This document shows, piece after piece, positions 25,691 through 39,400 of a stretch of DNA of 64,000 nucleotides. Position 1 is the first letter of the stretch. Every line of letters starts with the position of its first letter. A program made the translations under genes and the position numbers. The DNA comes from Fasciolopsis buskii (Eukaryota > Platyhelminthes > Trematoda > Plagiorchiida > Fasciolidae): assembly GCA_008360955.1 (NCBI GenBank), contig LUCM01001868.1, forward strand, positions 86,314-150,313, read 5' to 3'. Under the pieces are notes generated by a model. The model was not told where the DNA came from, made no database searches, and saw only the letters and a list, made by a program, of their open reading frames with translations.

Positions 25691-26904
25691 CATAATCCAG
25701 GGTAGAAAATGTGCACAACATTAGAAAAAAATATTAGGAAAACAAGAGACAGGACAGCTTATGTCACTGTATAGGAATCTCCTTTCAAAGAATGCAATCT
25801 AAGTTGACCGCCTATTACTACGCTGCATTGGCGGCAGCGAAGGCAAGCAAAGGTAAGCCGATGTACTTACTCAAATGGTTCTCGCAGACATGACCGATTG
25901 TCTTAAGCGTAAATGTAGCAGTCACCAAGCCACGCCGACGCTTGAACGGCATGGAAGCACCCAACGATATAGGTTGTGCGAGCAGTGTCCCATGATGGAA
26001 AACCCATATAGGAATGTGTACATAAAAAGGCTAAAATTGACACTGGTGCGGTTACTATGGTGACGGCGCAAATAACAAACGAACGATGAACAGTGCAACA
26101 ATAAATGAGCAGTAAGAAAATTTTATCTATCATTCGGCATTCTTGGTTCAACTAAACCATAGTACAATTGTGCTAGGTTCAGCCTCTAACAAGATATGAA
26201 TGTCCACTTGAATAGGAGTGACAAATTTCTATGCAAATTCCGGGCTATAATCATTTGGTTTCATATAGTAACAAATCAATTGTGGGCGGTATTCTATCCC
26301 TTGCTGCAGCGGTCAAACTGTGTACAAACTTCATCGCCAGTTCCACGTTCCACCTGGCCGACGACTTGTGCAGATCGCCAAGCTAATTAACAGGGGCATT
26401 TTTGAGAGAAGTCTGGGGCCGGATGTTTCGTCTTTACACTGAGTATGCTACTTTTGACACCATCTCATTTGGTAAAACGTGGGTGCGCCCATAATTCTGG
26501 AGAAACCCCCAAGGATTCACCCCATTGTTTGCCGAACTGGGTGACTTCGCTGGGTTTGTGTCAACCACGACCGCCGAACAAACAATAAATGTCCCGAAAA
26601 ATGGCTTGCGTGTGACGGAAATGTTAGATCCGTAGATGATACCGTCACCACCTCTAAGATCTCGGTTTCCAGAGGAATAATTATTACAGTCGGCAGTACC
26701 AAAGGGGCATGTCTGGGCCCTCGCCAACTCCAGAAACGGTGGGGGTGGAGTAAATCCCTTGTGGGATTCAGAAGTGATTGAGTTTACGAGGCCAAACCAA
26801 CTGGTGAGCATACACGGCCATGTAAGAAACAGTGTTGCAAATGACTAAAAGTTTTAAATCTAACAATTACTCAGCGATTTGCATACTCGACAGCCTCCGC
26901 ATTA
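25691..26904. other. Unassigned sequence
   Basis: The longest frame is 26,811-26,434 (-, 125 residues), with a proline-rich start and no recognisable domain. I found no related copy elsewhere in the window. Confidence 0.4.
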
Positions 26905-27045
26905 TTGTATATGGGAGCACTGTACAGCTGTTTTATCCTTGTTGGGAATCATCAGCATTGCATATCCACGGCGCCCGAACTGGGATGCGAACCCGGGACG
27001 AACGATTCTGAGTCGAACGCCTTAGCCATCAAGCTACTGTGGGAT
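26905..27045 (-). repeat. tRNA-derived SINE, family 2
   Basis: Read on the minus strand, it starts 'CCCACAGTAGCTTGATGGC', which includes an A-box-like D arm, followed by a B-box 'CGGGTTCGCATCCC' and then 'GTTCGGGCGCCGTGG'. Beyond the tRNA-like head, the body 'GATTCCCAACAAGGATAAAA' and 'CAGCTGTACAGTGCTCCC' recurs, diverged, in the minus-strand copy at 49,872-49,993. The anticodon and acceptor stems pair imperfectly, so it is a SINE head and not a working tRNA gene. Confidence 0.6.
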
Positions 27046-28180
27046 AACTTGTCAGTCGTAAGCTATAAATGGCATGTTTGAGCCCATTCTATGAAAACGG
27101 AAATCTAAAGACGGTTTTCATTTTAATGGAACGGAACCGGATATCACGAAAAGGGGAAGGACGAAAAACAGTGGCTAACCATTGTTCAAAGACATCAAGA
27201 ATGGAAATGTCGTCGGAATTGAAGAGTGAGGATTGATATGATAGGCGTTGAATAATATGTATCTGACGATAGTAAGCCAGCGTGAAACAAAAACGGGTTT
27301 CCTTGCTTCTTTGTTTGCTTTTGAGAGTTTAGCTGATAGCAATTACTGGTATAGTGATAGCCGCGATCGCCGAGGGTGGGTGTTGTTTGCGATAGACGAT
27401 GATAGTGGCATCTGGAACAGGGATCTAATTGCGGGTGTCGTGGCAGTTGGCCCTCAAAGACGCGGGAATGTTAGACGCGGGCTGGCAGTTCCAGCAGTAA
27501 ATCTGTGCAATCGGGAGGTCTTCTCCGCTCAGGGAATCCCCGGCAGTGTGGATCGGATATCATGGTCTAGATTTCTGGGCAGAAATGCAACAGGGTCATC
27601 AGGTTACGCTGGTGAATTATGCAAATTAAAAGCAATTTTCACGTCTTCGCTTTCGCGGAGCAGTTCGAATTTGTCCGTCCTGGAATGGTTGATCTGAGCC
27701 ATGGGTCAGCTTGCCTTTACCGTGTGTTGGGATGTGCGAGGATGGGTCCAGAAACCGGATGGTAGACTTTTGACGAGACGCGAGTGCAAACGCACATTAC
27801 TGGAGCGGACAAATTGAGAGATGGCAGTCTGTATGTATTCCAGTTTGGGGGTCATGGTGCGTGCAAATCAAAAAACGAGAAGTGATGAATGTTATGTAGA
27901 ACGATGTATCAACTTATGCCGTACTTCTCGCTTCGAGTGATCTAAGTTTGAAATCCATGCATAAGTAAGGGTTTGGATTGGGACATTAGATATCAGTTTG
28001 GGAGTAAGTGAGAATGTGATGTGAGCCTGTCTTTTTACACCGTGCTCCATGCGCACTAAACGAGATAGAATGACAGGTGGGAAATGCACTGCCTTGTTTT
28101 ACTGTCGGAATTTTTCTGCCTATACATGCAGCGATTTGTACTTGTGGAAACTACTGGGAATAAAATCTTGGCTAGACTTT
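27046..28180. other. Unassigned sequence with one 149-codon frame
   Basis: The plus frame 27,248-27,697 is open for 149 codons. Its protein is rich in Arg, Ser and Gly, with no motif I recognise. It could be coding or chance. No splice or promoter evidence separates the two. Confidence 0.35.
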
Positions 28181-28184
28181 GTTG

Positions 28185-29720
28185 AGTGGGTTGAGATAAG
28201 ACTTCGAGCGTTATGTTCAGTCAATACCATAAGCCCATTTCATAGGCTCTTCTATTGAAATGTAAGGATCGTGCATGTTTAGCAAATGTTTCATGGTTAT
28301 TGCCTTCCTAATTTCGTTGTTAAAGGTAACGGAGGCAGGATAAGTCAACTTTACATGTGGGGGTGGTTTATTCCACAGTGAGTGCTCTCCTAAGTGCTGT
28401 CCTCGACATGGAAACTGAAACCAAGTATTCAGATCGGAGCAAGCCATAGAAGTTATTTATCACTTTGGGTGCGGAGGTGCCCACGTTTTTACCAATAATC
28501 TTATGAAAAAGGAGAGGTAGACGTGAGCTCGACGCAGCCAAAGGGGAGGAACTGTAGCCCAGAAGTCGTTTTGTAAATGTTTGCTGAACATTCTCAATCT
28601 CGAGTCTGTCGCGCTGCTGCATGTTGGAACACACGGTGAAACAGTAGTCTTACGTGCGTTTTATATGTTGACAGCTTGCTTTCCTGGTTTCTGAAAGTTC
28701 TGTGCACCAACCCAAGTATTCTCCTAGCTTTTATAATTTGTATCACGGTGTGTTCTGAGAAGTTCAACGTGCTGGAATAATACAACCCCAAGTCTCTGAG
28801 AGTGTGGGGGGAGAGAGTGAATTCCTGGTTAATTTCAAGAATACCTGCGGAAATGTGGCATTTTTACGAGAGTTTTCTGCCTTCGCGGACCGAAAACTTA
28901 ATCGACCAAGCTGAGCAGCATGAATCAAACGATAGTAAATCACTTTTTGCTTTACCTGCGATGGTGTTAATATCACGAGGTGGAGACGTGTATAAGATTT
29001 CTATATCGTCTGCAAACAGAAAAGGAATACCAAGCCTAATTATGCGAAAAATGTCGTTTATGTAAGGCAGAAAGAGTAGTGGACCTAGTAGGCTTCCTTG
29101 AATAACACATCTAGTAATCGGACGGGGCTTGGATAGGGTTCCATTTACATTCACTACCCGCATTCTCGAGCTCAAATAAGAGGAGAACCAAGCCAGAAGT
29201 AGGGGTTTTATACCGTGGCTCTTGACTTCCATGAGAACCTTGCGATGGGATATGCGATCAAAAGCCTTGGTCATATTGAAGGAAATCACAATCACCAACT
29301 TGTCGTCGCCGGCAGCCTTCGTCACTGTCTAAAAGATCAGTCATGCACGCAGAACATGATTTACTTTGAAGGAAACCATGTTGGCTGGCGTTAATGAGAT
29401 CACGGTCTAGTAAGTTGTTAACTTACCTGATATTATTCTTTCCATAATACGAGAGACAACTGGGGTGTGATTGATGGGTCTGTAATTAGATGGGTCCTGC
29501 TTTGAACTGTTTTTGTGAATTGGGACAATGACAGAATATTTCCATCGGTGGAGGAAAGTGCCACAACTTAAGGAAAGATTAAATATATTGTCGATCGCCA
29601 AGTACAACCTTGGAACAGCTAAAGGGCTTGAATGGCAGCCGGTGTTTTACCCACTCCCTTTTCTAGGTCGCTTTAAGTTTCCATCCGCCGACTGGATACG
29701 AGGTATCTTGAATAACCTGT
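28185..29720 (-). mobile_element. CR1-like LINE copy I, reverse transcriptase and C-terminus (decayed)
   Basis: On the minus strand, 29,607-29,407 gives the RT entry ('CGTFLHRWKYSVIVPIHKN', 'DPSNYRPIN'). Frame 29,325-28,864 gives the palm: 'FNMTKAFDRISHRK', 'CVIQGSLLGPLLF', 'INDI', then the active-site box FADD (29,018-29,007). Frames 28,791-28,217 carry the thumb and C-terminus ('GLYYSSTLNFSEHT', 'QQTFTKRLL', 'LWNKPPPHV'). Frameshifts separate the pieces. The endonuclease is missing, so it is 5'-truncated, ending near 29,720. The palm is close to copy II at 34 kb, so both belong to one family. Confidence 0.85.
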
Positions 29721-29849
29721 CTAGTCAGCTCCTGCTCATTCGGTCATGGATGGACCATGGTCCAAACAAGTTGAGCATTCAACCGGATTTCCAGCTGGAC
29801 ACAACCCCCTGGTTAACACGATACCTTTCAAATAAATCAATCAAGTAAA

Positions 29850-32800
29850 CAAATTCAAGATAAGGCATACCGAAGCAAAAGCAATCCTGCCGTCGCTATT
29901 TTGGACTGCACCTTCCGCTGCGCCAAACGATTGCCTCAAAGTAAATGCCTCCGTGCATCCGAAGAACTGGCTTCAAAAATGGCTAAAATTCTAGCTGGTA
30001 AAGTACTAAGAACATTATTGAAATAACTACACTTATTTCGTCATTTTCAGGAGTTGTGTGCAAAGCAAATTTAAATTTGCAGGTGCACAATGTTGAATAA
30101 ATATGGGATGACAAACATCAAACGGGGCTAGAAGATACACTTTTACATTCACTTGAGCTACTAGAGAGGCAAACCTGCAACCACGATCAACGTTTGCATT
30201 ATATTACCAAAGCCACGAGTGTGCTGGCCAAAAATAAAAGATGGATAAACTGCCTGACAATAAGATACAGGATTTTTGTGAACAAGAAATAATGGTGGAA
30301 TGCAAGTCACCTCGTGAATAAATGCACACAAGATGCGCAACACAGGGGCGACATTTTGCTAGAAGACGGCGAAATGGGAGCTGAGCGATTCCCATCAAAT
30401 CAGTCCCTTTACCATCTTTTCCAAGTGATTCTTCTCTTTTCGCAATTCCAACGTTGCCTCTATAAGAGGAATAATGGAAATATAAAATGCAAGACAATCA
30501 GCTTTCAATCCAAATTCCTCACAGGGCTACTGAAGTTGCTTACATTCACAACAAGTGGAAAGTCGACCAGTAAGGTTACGGGTTACTTCCTATTCAGCAG
30601 CCGTTGTTGACGCCTGCAAAGTAGCCAACGGGAAGGCCACTGGTCTTGAAAGGGTGATCGCTACCCTCCAAAATCACTTCAATCGCTGGAAGATGTCATG
30701 TCAGATTATCTCCACTCATCAAAATCCTCAAAATCTCGATACAACTGGTCGTTATTTAGATTTTATTCCAACGGAGCTTCGCATACGTGCTACTGCCAAT
30801 AAAGATGTTATGGCGTTCGACGTTTCAGACCGCCTGCAACTGGAAACTGTTAAACTGGAAACTAGTTGCGCGCAACTCACCATCCATTAATTTCCTTGTT
30901 TCAGGCTGCGGAGAGATCGCAACGGTAAAGTTAAACTTTGCTCTTTTAAAATCCTGATGAGCTGTCGGCCAATTAGTTTATAAGCAGATCATCGATAACT
31001 GCCCGAGTTAGGTTCTTCAAGAATATTAAAATATTTGCTGACAGAAAACCATCAACAGAGGGGCAACTGTAAACTGGAGAACGACATAAGCGACAATCCT
31101 ATATGCAGAGCAGAAAGATCTCCCCAAACTGCATAAATCGGAGTTTTGGACAAGCTTTCCTCGCCGGAGGTTTAAACTCTAGAAGAACTTAAGAAAACGG
31201 TCATGCTAATTGCGTTGAGCAAAGAAATTCCGCTTCCCGGACACCCAGAAAATGTCCTAATCTCATGTCTCCTGTGACTGCCTTCGCCTCTAAATTTAGG
31301 GGCGTTTTGTGTCGATGATGGCCTTCCGCGATACCACGCGATCGAGCCCGAGAATCCCACCAAACTCAAGGAGAAACCAATGAATAAGACTCCAAAGCAT
31401 TGCTCCATATTATGATGTTAACGTCACGGAGCATATCTGCCAGACCCCTAATGCAGACCATTGTTTGCCTACCCAATACTGTGGACTTCCGACCGCCCGC
31501 TTTATTAGCAACCGCCACCCAACCTACGGTAAAAGTCGATCCAAATGTCTCTTATCACCAGCAGCCCATACATGCAAACAACGCATCTATCAAACCGCAA
31601 GTACGCCTTCAAACTTTACTTCAAATGGCATTTCGGCTAACCATGCAGCAAATCGAAGAAAAGAATTTAGAAGCCCTCCGCCTAAGGGGATTTACGTGCT
31701 GAGAAGTATTCACAATAATGTATGCTTTCTCAATTTCCAAGGGGTATGCGCAAGGCAAGTTCAATTTTTTACAAGAATGCTGCAAAGGAAATGCAAAAAA
31801 TAGAAAGCGAAAAGGCTAGGGGTACGGGAGCAAATTTGAGTTACTGCAGAGGCTCGCTAGGAAGTAAAATGAGACGCTGCAAAGCAATGGAAAAGGTACA
31901 CCAGTGAAAAGCGAAAAATAGAACACTAATTTTTCAAAACCAAACAGAGTTGCCTTGAACTTTTTGCGAGCAGCGGACTACGAGTCATTTCGTGTTCCGT
32001 TGCACCAAATGTGCGCATTGCTGGTGCGACAACTAGATGGAGCACAACGGCGGATGCCGAGATATGGCCGGAGTCCCTAACGTCAGAGGCGATAGGTAAT
32101 GGGCGGAAACTTTGAGCTGGAAAGATGACAAGCAACGGTAAAATGGTAGTTGGATGGAAGTGGTGAAAATCAGGCGAAGTGAATTAGACACATATTTGAC
32201 AACAACAAACGGTCGAAAATATGCTGAAGGTGGAGAGAGACTGCCAATATTTTTTCAAATTATCTGGAGGAGATTTGTGAAGCTTCGGATACGGAACTCC
32301 CAAGAATAGTGATCCTATTTGCATACGGATGGCAGTGAGCTCTACCGGGAGGTGCGTAAGATAGGAGAAGTGTTGTGTAAGAACAATCCTTAAATGCACT
32401 AGCCAACACTGTCTTATATGCTGTCATTTGTGCTGTCGCAGTACGGGCGGGGAATATGCGGTGCGCGAGCCCTTCCGGAGACGGCAGTAGTCGGGATTTT
32501 TCTCAATCGCAAACATACGAGTTGAGATATCCAATGCGATAATCGGCGTAGTTTTGGTTGACCGGGCCAGAACTCCAGTGCCAGTTCTAGTTAACAGGTT
32601 CCTATCCGGAATGATAGGATGGCAAATTTGAAATCGCCATTAAGAGGACGGATGCGGTAGGAGCGCGTTTACTCCGAGTGCGAGGTGGGAAACACAAAAG
32701 AGAGAAGTAGTCTGGCTTGGGTGCCAGTTTAAGGTCACGGTGATTATTGCATCGCGGCAAAATACCTGCAACATGGTGCATTTATTTCGAAAAAATTTGG

Positions 32801-33050
32801 TAACTAGAACTGGAACACGGTACCAGTTTTTGGGGTAGCTGTAGGTTTGAGGCTACTTAATCTGCCTTTTCAAGGCAGTGCATGGGATAAAGTGACACTT
32901 GAAGCAAGTAGTACACAGGCAGAAGTTGCTTAAATTCACGGAATATGAGAGAAGCGTTAATTCATCGAAAATTATAGTGAAATTTTCGTCAGCTCACGTT
33001 GAAAGAAGCTCAAAGGTTAGCTGCCTAAGTCGCTGGTGAATAGGGTACAC
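29850..33050. other. Unassigned 3.2 kb between two LINEs
   Basis: Open frames such as 30,555-30,890 (+, 111 residues) and overlapping frames at 31,400-31,803 (+) match no family that I know. No RNA gene or tandem repeat is apparent. Confidence 0.4.
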
Positions 33051-33059
33051 ACACTACAA

Positions 33060-36000
33060 GGGAAGTCAATGAATGCAGTAGCGTGGACGTGCGAGCAAAG
33101 GAGGAAGTAAGAGGTGGAGCCGAATCCCAGGTGATGATCTCATTGAAGACTCAGTCATGGTCTATAATTCTAGCCCATGTTCATAAGCCTCGTCTAGTCC
33201 AATGTTAGCTCGTGTCAGGTTAATTGAGAGCGGGACATTCAGTAACTTTGCCAGCTGGGCTTTAAACTGGGCTAAATTTGGGCACGGGCGCAGGGAACTA
33301 GGGAGTTTGTTCCACAGTTTAGAGTAATCAACTGCGGAGAACTTTGTCCTTATCGACAGTGGAGTCAGGGGCCTTCGTAACGAGTATTATCTACTACGAA
33401 GTTGAATGGGAATACCAGCATCATCTGTGACGTTCTTAGTGGGGTGGACATTATTACGGGAAACATTGAATAGAAATGGAAGGTTTGCTTTGACTCCATG
33501 AAGCCACAATGGTTCAAGTCCAAGCAGAACGCATCTGGCCTTGTGGTTTAGGCTGGATGAAGGAACTAGAAGACTTCTGGCGAATGCTTGCTGCACTTTC
33601 TCAATCGCAATTCGATCGACTTTACGCACATGCGTGAAGATAATCGGGCAGTACTCGAGGTGGGACCTAGCATGGGACTTAGAGATGGTAATTCTGCAGT
33701 CTTAATTGCGGAAATCCAATAAAGTCCATCTAGCGGTTCGTTTAGCTACAGCGGTCCCATGATGTGCTAGCTCTTGGAAGTTGAAAGAGCAGGATTATTA
33801 GTCCTTAACTGTGTGTGACGCAAGAATTGGCATGCCGTTTGTGGAGAGTTAGCCCGGATTAACATGGCATTTATAGGTTATTAGAGATCTCTTCTCAGCC
33901 GAGAACTACATAAACCACTTGGAACACCGGTTATCAAGAGACCCTAGGTCTGCACTGATAAGTGCAACAGTGGAGCTAAATGAAGCGGCCTCAAAAGAGT
34001 AGACTATTCAAATGTCATCGGCAAACAGGAATGGTGTGCCATGACGAATAACTTTAGATATCATTAATGTACAGCACGAAAAGGAGAGGACCTAGGACGC
34101 TCCCCTGAATGACCCCACTGGTAATAGCAGAGGGCTGGGAAAGATAACCGTTAATATTGACTACCTGAAAGCGATCGGAAAGGTAGGATGATAGCCAAGA
34201 TAAGAGGGGATTTCTTATTCCGTAATTCCTTATTTTGGCCCTAGGCCGGGAGTGGGAAGCGCGGTCAGACGCTTTCGACATGTCTAGAAAGGTTATGAGC
34301 ATCAGCCGGCGGGAATCAGCACTCTGGGCAACCAAGTTTAGGAAGTCAAACTAATAGGTTAGGCAGGAGCGGCCCTTCAGGAAGCCGTGTTGGGAGAGGT
34401 TAATAAGTTTGTGAGCATTAAGGAAGATAAACGGCTGTTGTTTGACAATGTTTTCCATAAGCTTTGATGGACCTGGAGTTTGGTTAATGGGAAGAAATTT
34501 TTCAGATTCATGCATGGAACCCTTTTGTGATGTGGAACAATGATGGATGTTTTCCATTGTGACGGAAAATTAGCGCGAGACATGGGGAGCGAAAACAGAT
34601 TTAGGAGCAGTGGTACGAAATATGCCCTTCAGGGCCAGGCCTGGGCGATGGCCTGGCATATTTCATCACATTGATGATGCCAGCAGCGTCGAATGAAATG
34701 GAGGATAACCTTACCGAGGTTAACATGAGGTGGATTTCAGAGTAAGTCCGATTGTCATTAATGAGAGTAGAATAGAAATATATATTGAATGCTTCTGCGA
34801 TATCTGCAGGCGACCCGATGCCTAAGCTATTAAATATGATGAAATTCGTAATAGCTGATGACTTGGGCTGCGAACGAGCTTCAAAAATGTGGGAAGTCTC
34901 CCGAACTGGGTTAGGTGACCAAAGAGCTAGCATTTTCTGCCTTTTAACCTTAGTCCGGACTCCATAAGAAACTCTTGTTGCAAGTGGTTGACTTGCACTA
35001 AAAGCGGAAAGTCTTCCGTTTCGCTGAAGAATTTTGAGCCTTCAAAATTTTTATCTTCTTGGATTTATGTTGAGTGATCGAATTGGACAGAATTTTGCAT
35101 AAATGTCGTCTGCCGCTCTCTGCGGGTCAGGCGATAAAAAGAAGCTGGACCGATCAGGGTTCGCAGAGCGTCATGGATATCGTCCCAACGAGTGGAAACA
35201 TAGGACAAGAGAGCATGGTGGGTGCACATGGGTGAGGAAGGTTTTTTAAGGAAAGAAAAGCTGCACGTGACCATCTTGCAGTCACTCCAAAGTAAGGGTT
35301 TTAATACTGAAACCTTAACATTAGGACTGTTATGCATAAAAACTGGGTCTAGGATATTATGGAACCCTGTGGGCGTGGTCACACGCTGAATCCATTCTTC
35401 AGCGTGCGTTCCACAAACAAAGTCGAGCAGGGTAGGTGGAGTGGATAAGGAGCACCAACAAATTTTAGGGGCACTGAAGTCACCTGCAATTATCTTGCGG
35501 CTGGATGGGAGGCCAGAAAAATAAACGAAGGCTTGGGTGAGACGAGGAATATCAAAACCATTCGAGTTTGGTGGCCGGTATACGCATTCTATGTGGATTG
35601 GGAGCGCCGGTAAATGCATGTGAGGCCAAAGGGTGTCAGGGATAGAATCATGCAGTGGGTGATAGAGAAGGAAAGCTTTGTGTGGCTGTTTCACGTAGGC
35701 TAGGCAACCACCTCCTCTACGATTTGGTCTGTTGGTTTGGTAGGGCGCGGAACCCGCCAGCGAGGAAGACAGAGTGGAGCTGCGGTCTGTCATCCAAGTC
35801 TCTGTTATCAAGGCAACATCTCAAGAGTTTTTATCTTCTAACAATCTTAGCTTCCTTAATTTGTGAGTAGGTGAGCGGGAATTCAAAAGGAGTAGGGAAG
35901 ATTCACTGGAACATTTAAGTCCACGTGATTTTCAATAGGTGGTTTGGGTTGGGGTCAAATTATCAACTGATATATTAAGGGTTCGGATAGTGTATAGCTC

Positions 36001-36400
36001 TGATAAGAGAGTGAATTCAGTAGAGTTAGGTATACTGGCCGGCGAGGGACTGTCTTTGATAAGGGATTTATGGGCTGCAGACCAAGGTGATAGAAGAAGC
36101 TTGGGAGTTAATGAGCCGGTCGTCAGAGAATGCCGGTATGGTAGATGTGGTATCAGCGGGGGTGATACAGTGTTAGGTGGCCGAAATGTGACCTAGTGTA
36201 GGCGGATTTGGCAATCCAGGGGGATGGTGAGGAAAGGGCTTTTGGAAATACTGGAGAAAAAGCCTGTTAGCAGATATGCGGATGAATTTTCGGGGATAGG
36301 CGTTACATTTGGAATCCGCAGGAGTCAGGAAAGCAGTGTTTTCCAGCTGGGGCAATTAGGGTGGGCGCTGGACAAGAGAGAGTTGAGAAGTGCGTCTCAC
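33060..36400 (-). mobile_element. CR1-like LINE copy II, nearly full length (decayed)
   Basis: This is the most complete CR1-like copy. Minus-strand 35,811-35,065 is the apurinic-type endonuclease: 'ITETWMTDRS', 'YRPPNSNGFDIPRL', 'IIAGDFSAPKICW'. Upstream, 'SLLLLNSRSLTHKLRKLRLL' is in the same frame across a stop near 35,820. Frames 34,933-34,351 hold the linker and RT entry. Frame 34,335-34,054 holds the palm ('FLDMSKASDRASH', 'GVIQGSVLGPLLFVLYINDI'), then FADD at 34,024-34,013 followed at once by a stop. The C-terminus is 33,629-33,387 plus 'SKLWNKLPSSLRP' near 33,310. Multiple stops and frameshifts make it inactive. The region 36,000-36,400 may be its 5' end. Confidence 0.88.
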
Positions 36401-39400
36401 GATGGGATGTGGCTCAGTGGGCGAAATACGATTATCTAAAGTTTGCCAGGTAGCCTGAGGGTATCGAGGGATAGATCCTGCAAATTTATGCGGATACTGG
36501 CAGTTCGGGTGACGATTCGGGCATGCAGTGGTAGGAAATCGGCACTGGAATGGCGGAAATTCATCTAAAGAATGTTGACTAGTAAGTGTGTCAAAAAAGG
36601 GAGAATAAGCGGCAGACCCTAAATATAGAGGGCATTAGTATCACGCTGGAATGTAGCAACTGTGCTACCGAAGGAGAGTGGATGCACGAGTAGAGTGGGC
36701 CAATCATCTCATGATTATGGGCGGCGGTTAGTTGGCCTTCGTGAATTTGTGGACTTTCCGACATGACAGATCCCTGACCATCATACTTTCCTTTTCAGAT
36801 GTCTCTGCAATATCTAGTTCTGCTTTTCAGTATAGTTCCCGAATTACCAATTGCAGCACTCATCTACTTTTCCCCATCGAACTTCTATTTTCGTCTGCAT
36901 CATCTCTGTGCAACGTTGATCTTACCTCGTGTAATTTTCTGGAAAACTGAGAAATATGCATTACTGTTACTATAAACAAATAAAAGAGAAAAGAATATTT
37001 ATTATTCTTAATTTAACATCTTTTAAATTTAGCTCATGGCCGAGCTGGAAATGCGCCAACCTAACATTATATATTAAATAATGGCAAATTGGCTAAACGT
37101 AGGTGAAGTCCAAATTTATCTCCCAGAAAATTTAACCACTATTTTAACCACGGAAAAGATCCTTTCTCTGCTGAAGTTTTCAGATTGGCAGAAAACTTTA
37201 CTAAAAATAACTAAGATGACAACACTTAAAGAGGCCCATTGCGGTGTCGGTTCTGCACTGGTTTATAATCTACAATTTGCTTGCTGGCCACAGTCATGTA
37301 CCGTAAATCATGTGAAACCCTGCCACAGTGATGGCCTTGCACAAAATATGGCACACGGACTAAGATGGTATGGTTTTCCGATTGACCATTGTTGTTGAAG
37401 TGATACGTCGAACGCTGACCGCACCTTTTTTTGGAGATGTCTAAATGTTTTGACGATTACTCACTCAGCAATATTGATGCTAGAGACATTACAATTTAAG
37501 GTTTTTAGAGGCAACAAGGGTGACATATCCTCCGGATTCGTCTGCTCTGACACCGAACGTAAGCTTCTTTATAAAAAAGATCCAATTGGTTTAGTGAAAT
37601 TTCATTGCTAATGCTCTTGAGGACATTCGGTCGATTATTAAAAGAAAAATGTAGTTCGCCATGCATATCAATACACGAGTGGTAAACAATCACTAACAAG
37701 TCGTGCAACGAAGTAACCTCAAGATTAGTCTACAGTAAAGCCGTGTGGAAGGCCTCTTGAGAAAACCAGAGATAAACGGTAGTTTCATGAAAACAAGCAT
37801 TCGTGGGGGAAAATGATTACCTGATTCGCAATTTTATAGCCAGACGCCAGCATTTGATCGAAACGCAAGCCACGGTCTTCACCAAACGAAATAAACAAAC
37901 ACGTAAGTTTTTACATTTTAGCTGCGATGCGAACACCGAGAATGGTGAAATTTAGACTTCCCCTCCAGCTTTATCAAAAAATTAGGCAATTGCATTTCGC
38001 TTTTTAAAGCATTTTTTAGAAGACTTTTGGGGCGTTTTACCGCTCGCTGTACTTTTTGGATTGTTTAACATTTACAGTTTTATTTTCACATTCATCGTCG
38101 CCTCCCAGGTCTCTGCTTTCATACGGATCACGGTGAGCCAGAAGAGGGCTGAGTCCTGGGTGACTTCATTGTGAAGGAAATTACTGCATGGCTGCAACAT
38201 GCCATGGGACCTATTCAAAGGGAGTGCTGGCTAGTGACTTACCACTGTAAGGGTTGTCGAAGTGTATTTTAAAACACACATTTGTTTCTGGCAAGCGCCT
38301 AAAGTTCAGCGAGCAAGACACTCAAACATTTCTTTCTTAATTTTTGCAATTTCCCTGCTTTCATCCCTAGGTAACAACATACCAGAAGATCGGGCAAAAT
38401 GTAATACGAAGACTTTTGTCGGTTACCGAGCCGCAAATCCACCACCACAGCCCGAGGCACTAGAAAAATTGCAGTTGTTAGGCGGCATTGGAGATGAATT
38501 CACCATGTGAAACGAACATCTTTTGCGGACATTTATATGCAAAAATCCATTTGTCCACCCGCGAAAACAGACTATACACAGAATTGTCAGCTCTGCGATA
38601 AGAAGTCACGTTCACTGTAAAATGCCTAGTGCTGACGATTCATCAAGATTGAAAAACTTGCAAAGTGCAGAGGATCGATTCTGTTTTGACACATTTGTTG
38701 ACAATAACACATTGAAAAAGTTTCCAGACCTCGTGGTCATGACTGGCGTTTATAAACCGGCTCCTATTCCCAAAACGGACCTATGGATAATGCGCCAGAA
38801 CCTAGATGTCACAGAAACTTGTGTTGTCAGCTTCGCAAAGTACGGCGGTACTAAAATATGCCGTTCATTGCCCACAGGAAAAAGTTTGGCTTGGAGATGG
38901 CATCGATGCCTCGGATGATTCGGCATTTAAGGTTGCCGCCAAGAAGCCCTAAAAATCTTCTTCATTTAATAAAGAGATTTTGTGAGATGTAATGCCAAGT
39001 CTGCACGACAAAACTCTGAACAAAATGAGCCAGAACCAAACAAGATTTCGATTCCATCGGACCGCTTAGTCAAGCGTCTGTGGAGACCACGGTGCTGCAA
39101 GAATTGACAGCTTTTATTGAAAAACGTTAATTCGGCGTTCCTATAGGCAAACCCCTCTAGTATTGTGCTGAAGTTTCATTGTTTTATTAAACCCGCTCCA
39201 GCTGTGCGATCAAATTTCCATCGCACACGTAATGAGCTTCGTGAGCTGGGTGGAATGAGCGTTTGGGCTGAATGCAAAATCCGACTACCTTTTATTGCTT
39301 ACCTGAAGCAAGCAACATGAGGAAGGCAATACAGGCAATATTTGTCAATCTGCAAACAAGCATTATTCGAATGGACAACGGACATACCTATGATCAGGTA

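Noticed and set aside
26960..27045. A functional tRNA gene on the minus strand
   Set aside because: The D and T arms are partly present, but the anticodon and acceptor stems do not pair properly, and a diverged copy of the same unit lies at 49.9 kb, as expected for a SINE.
27248..27697. 149-codon plus-strand frame
   Set aside because: It is the longest frame in its region, but lacks motifs, splice context or related copies. It is kept only as unassigned sequence.
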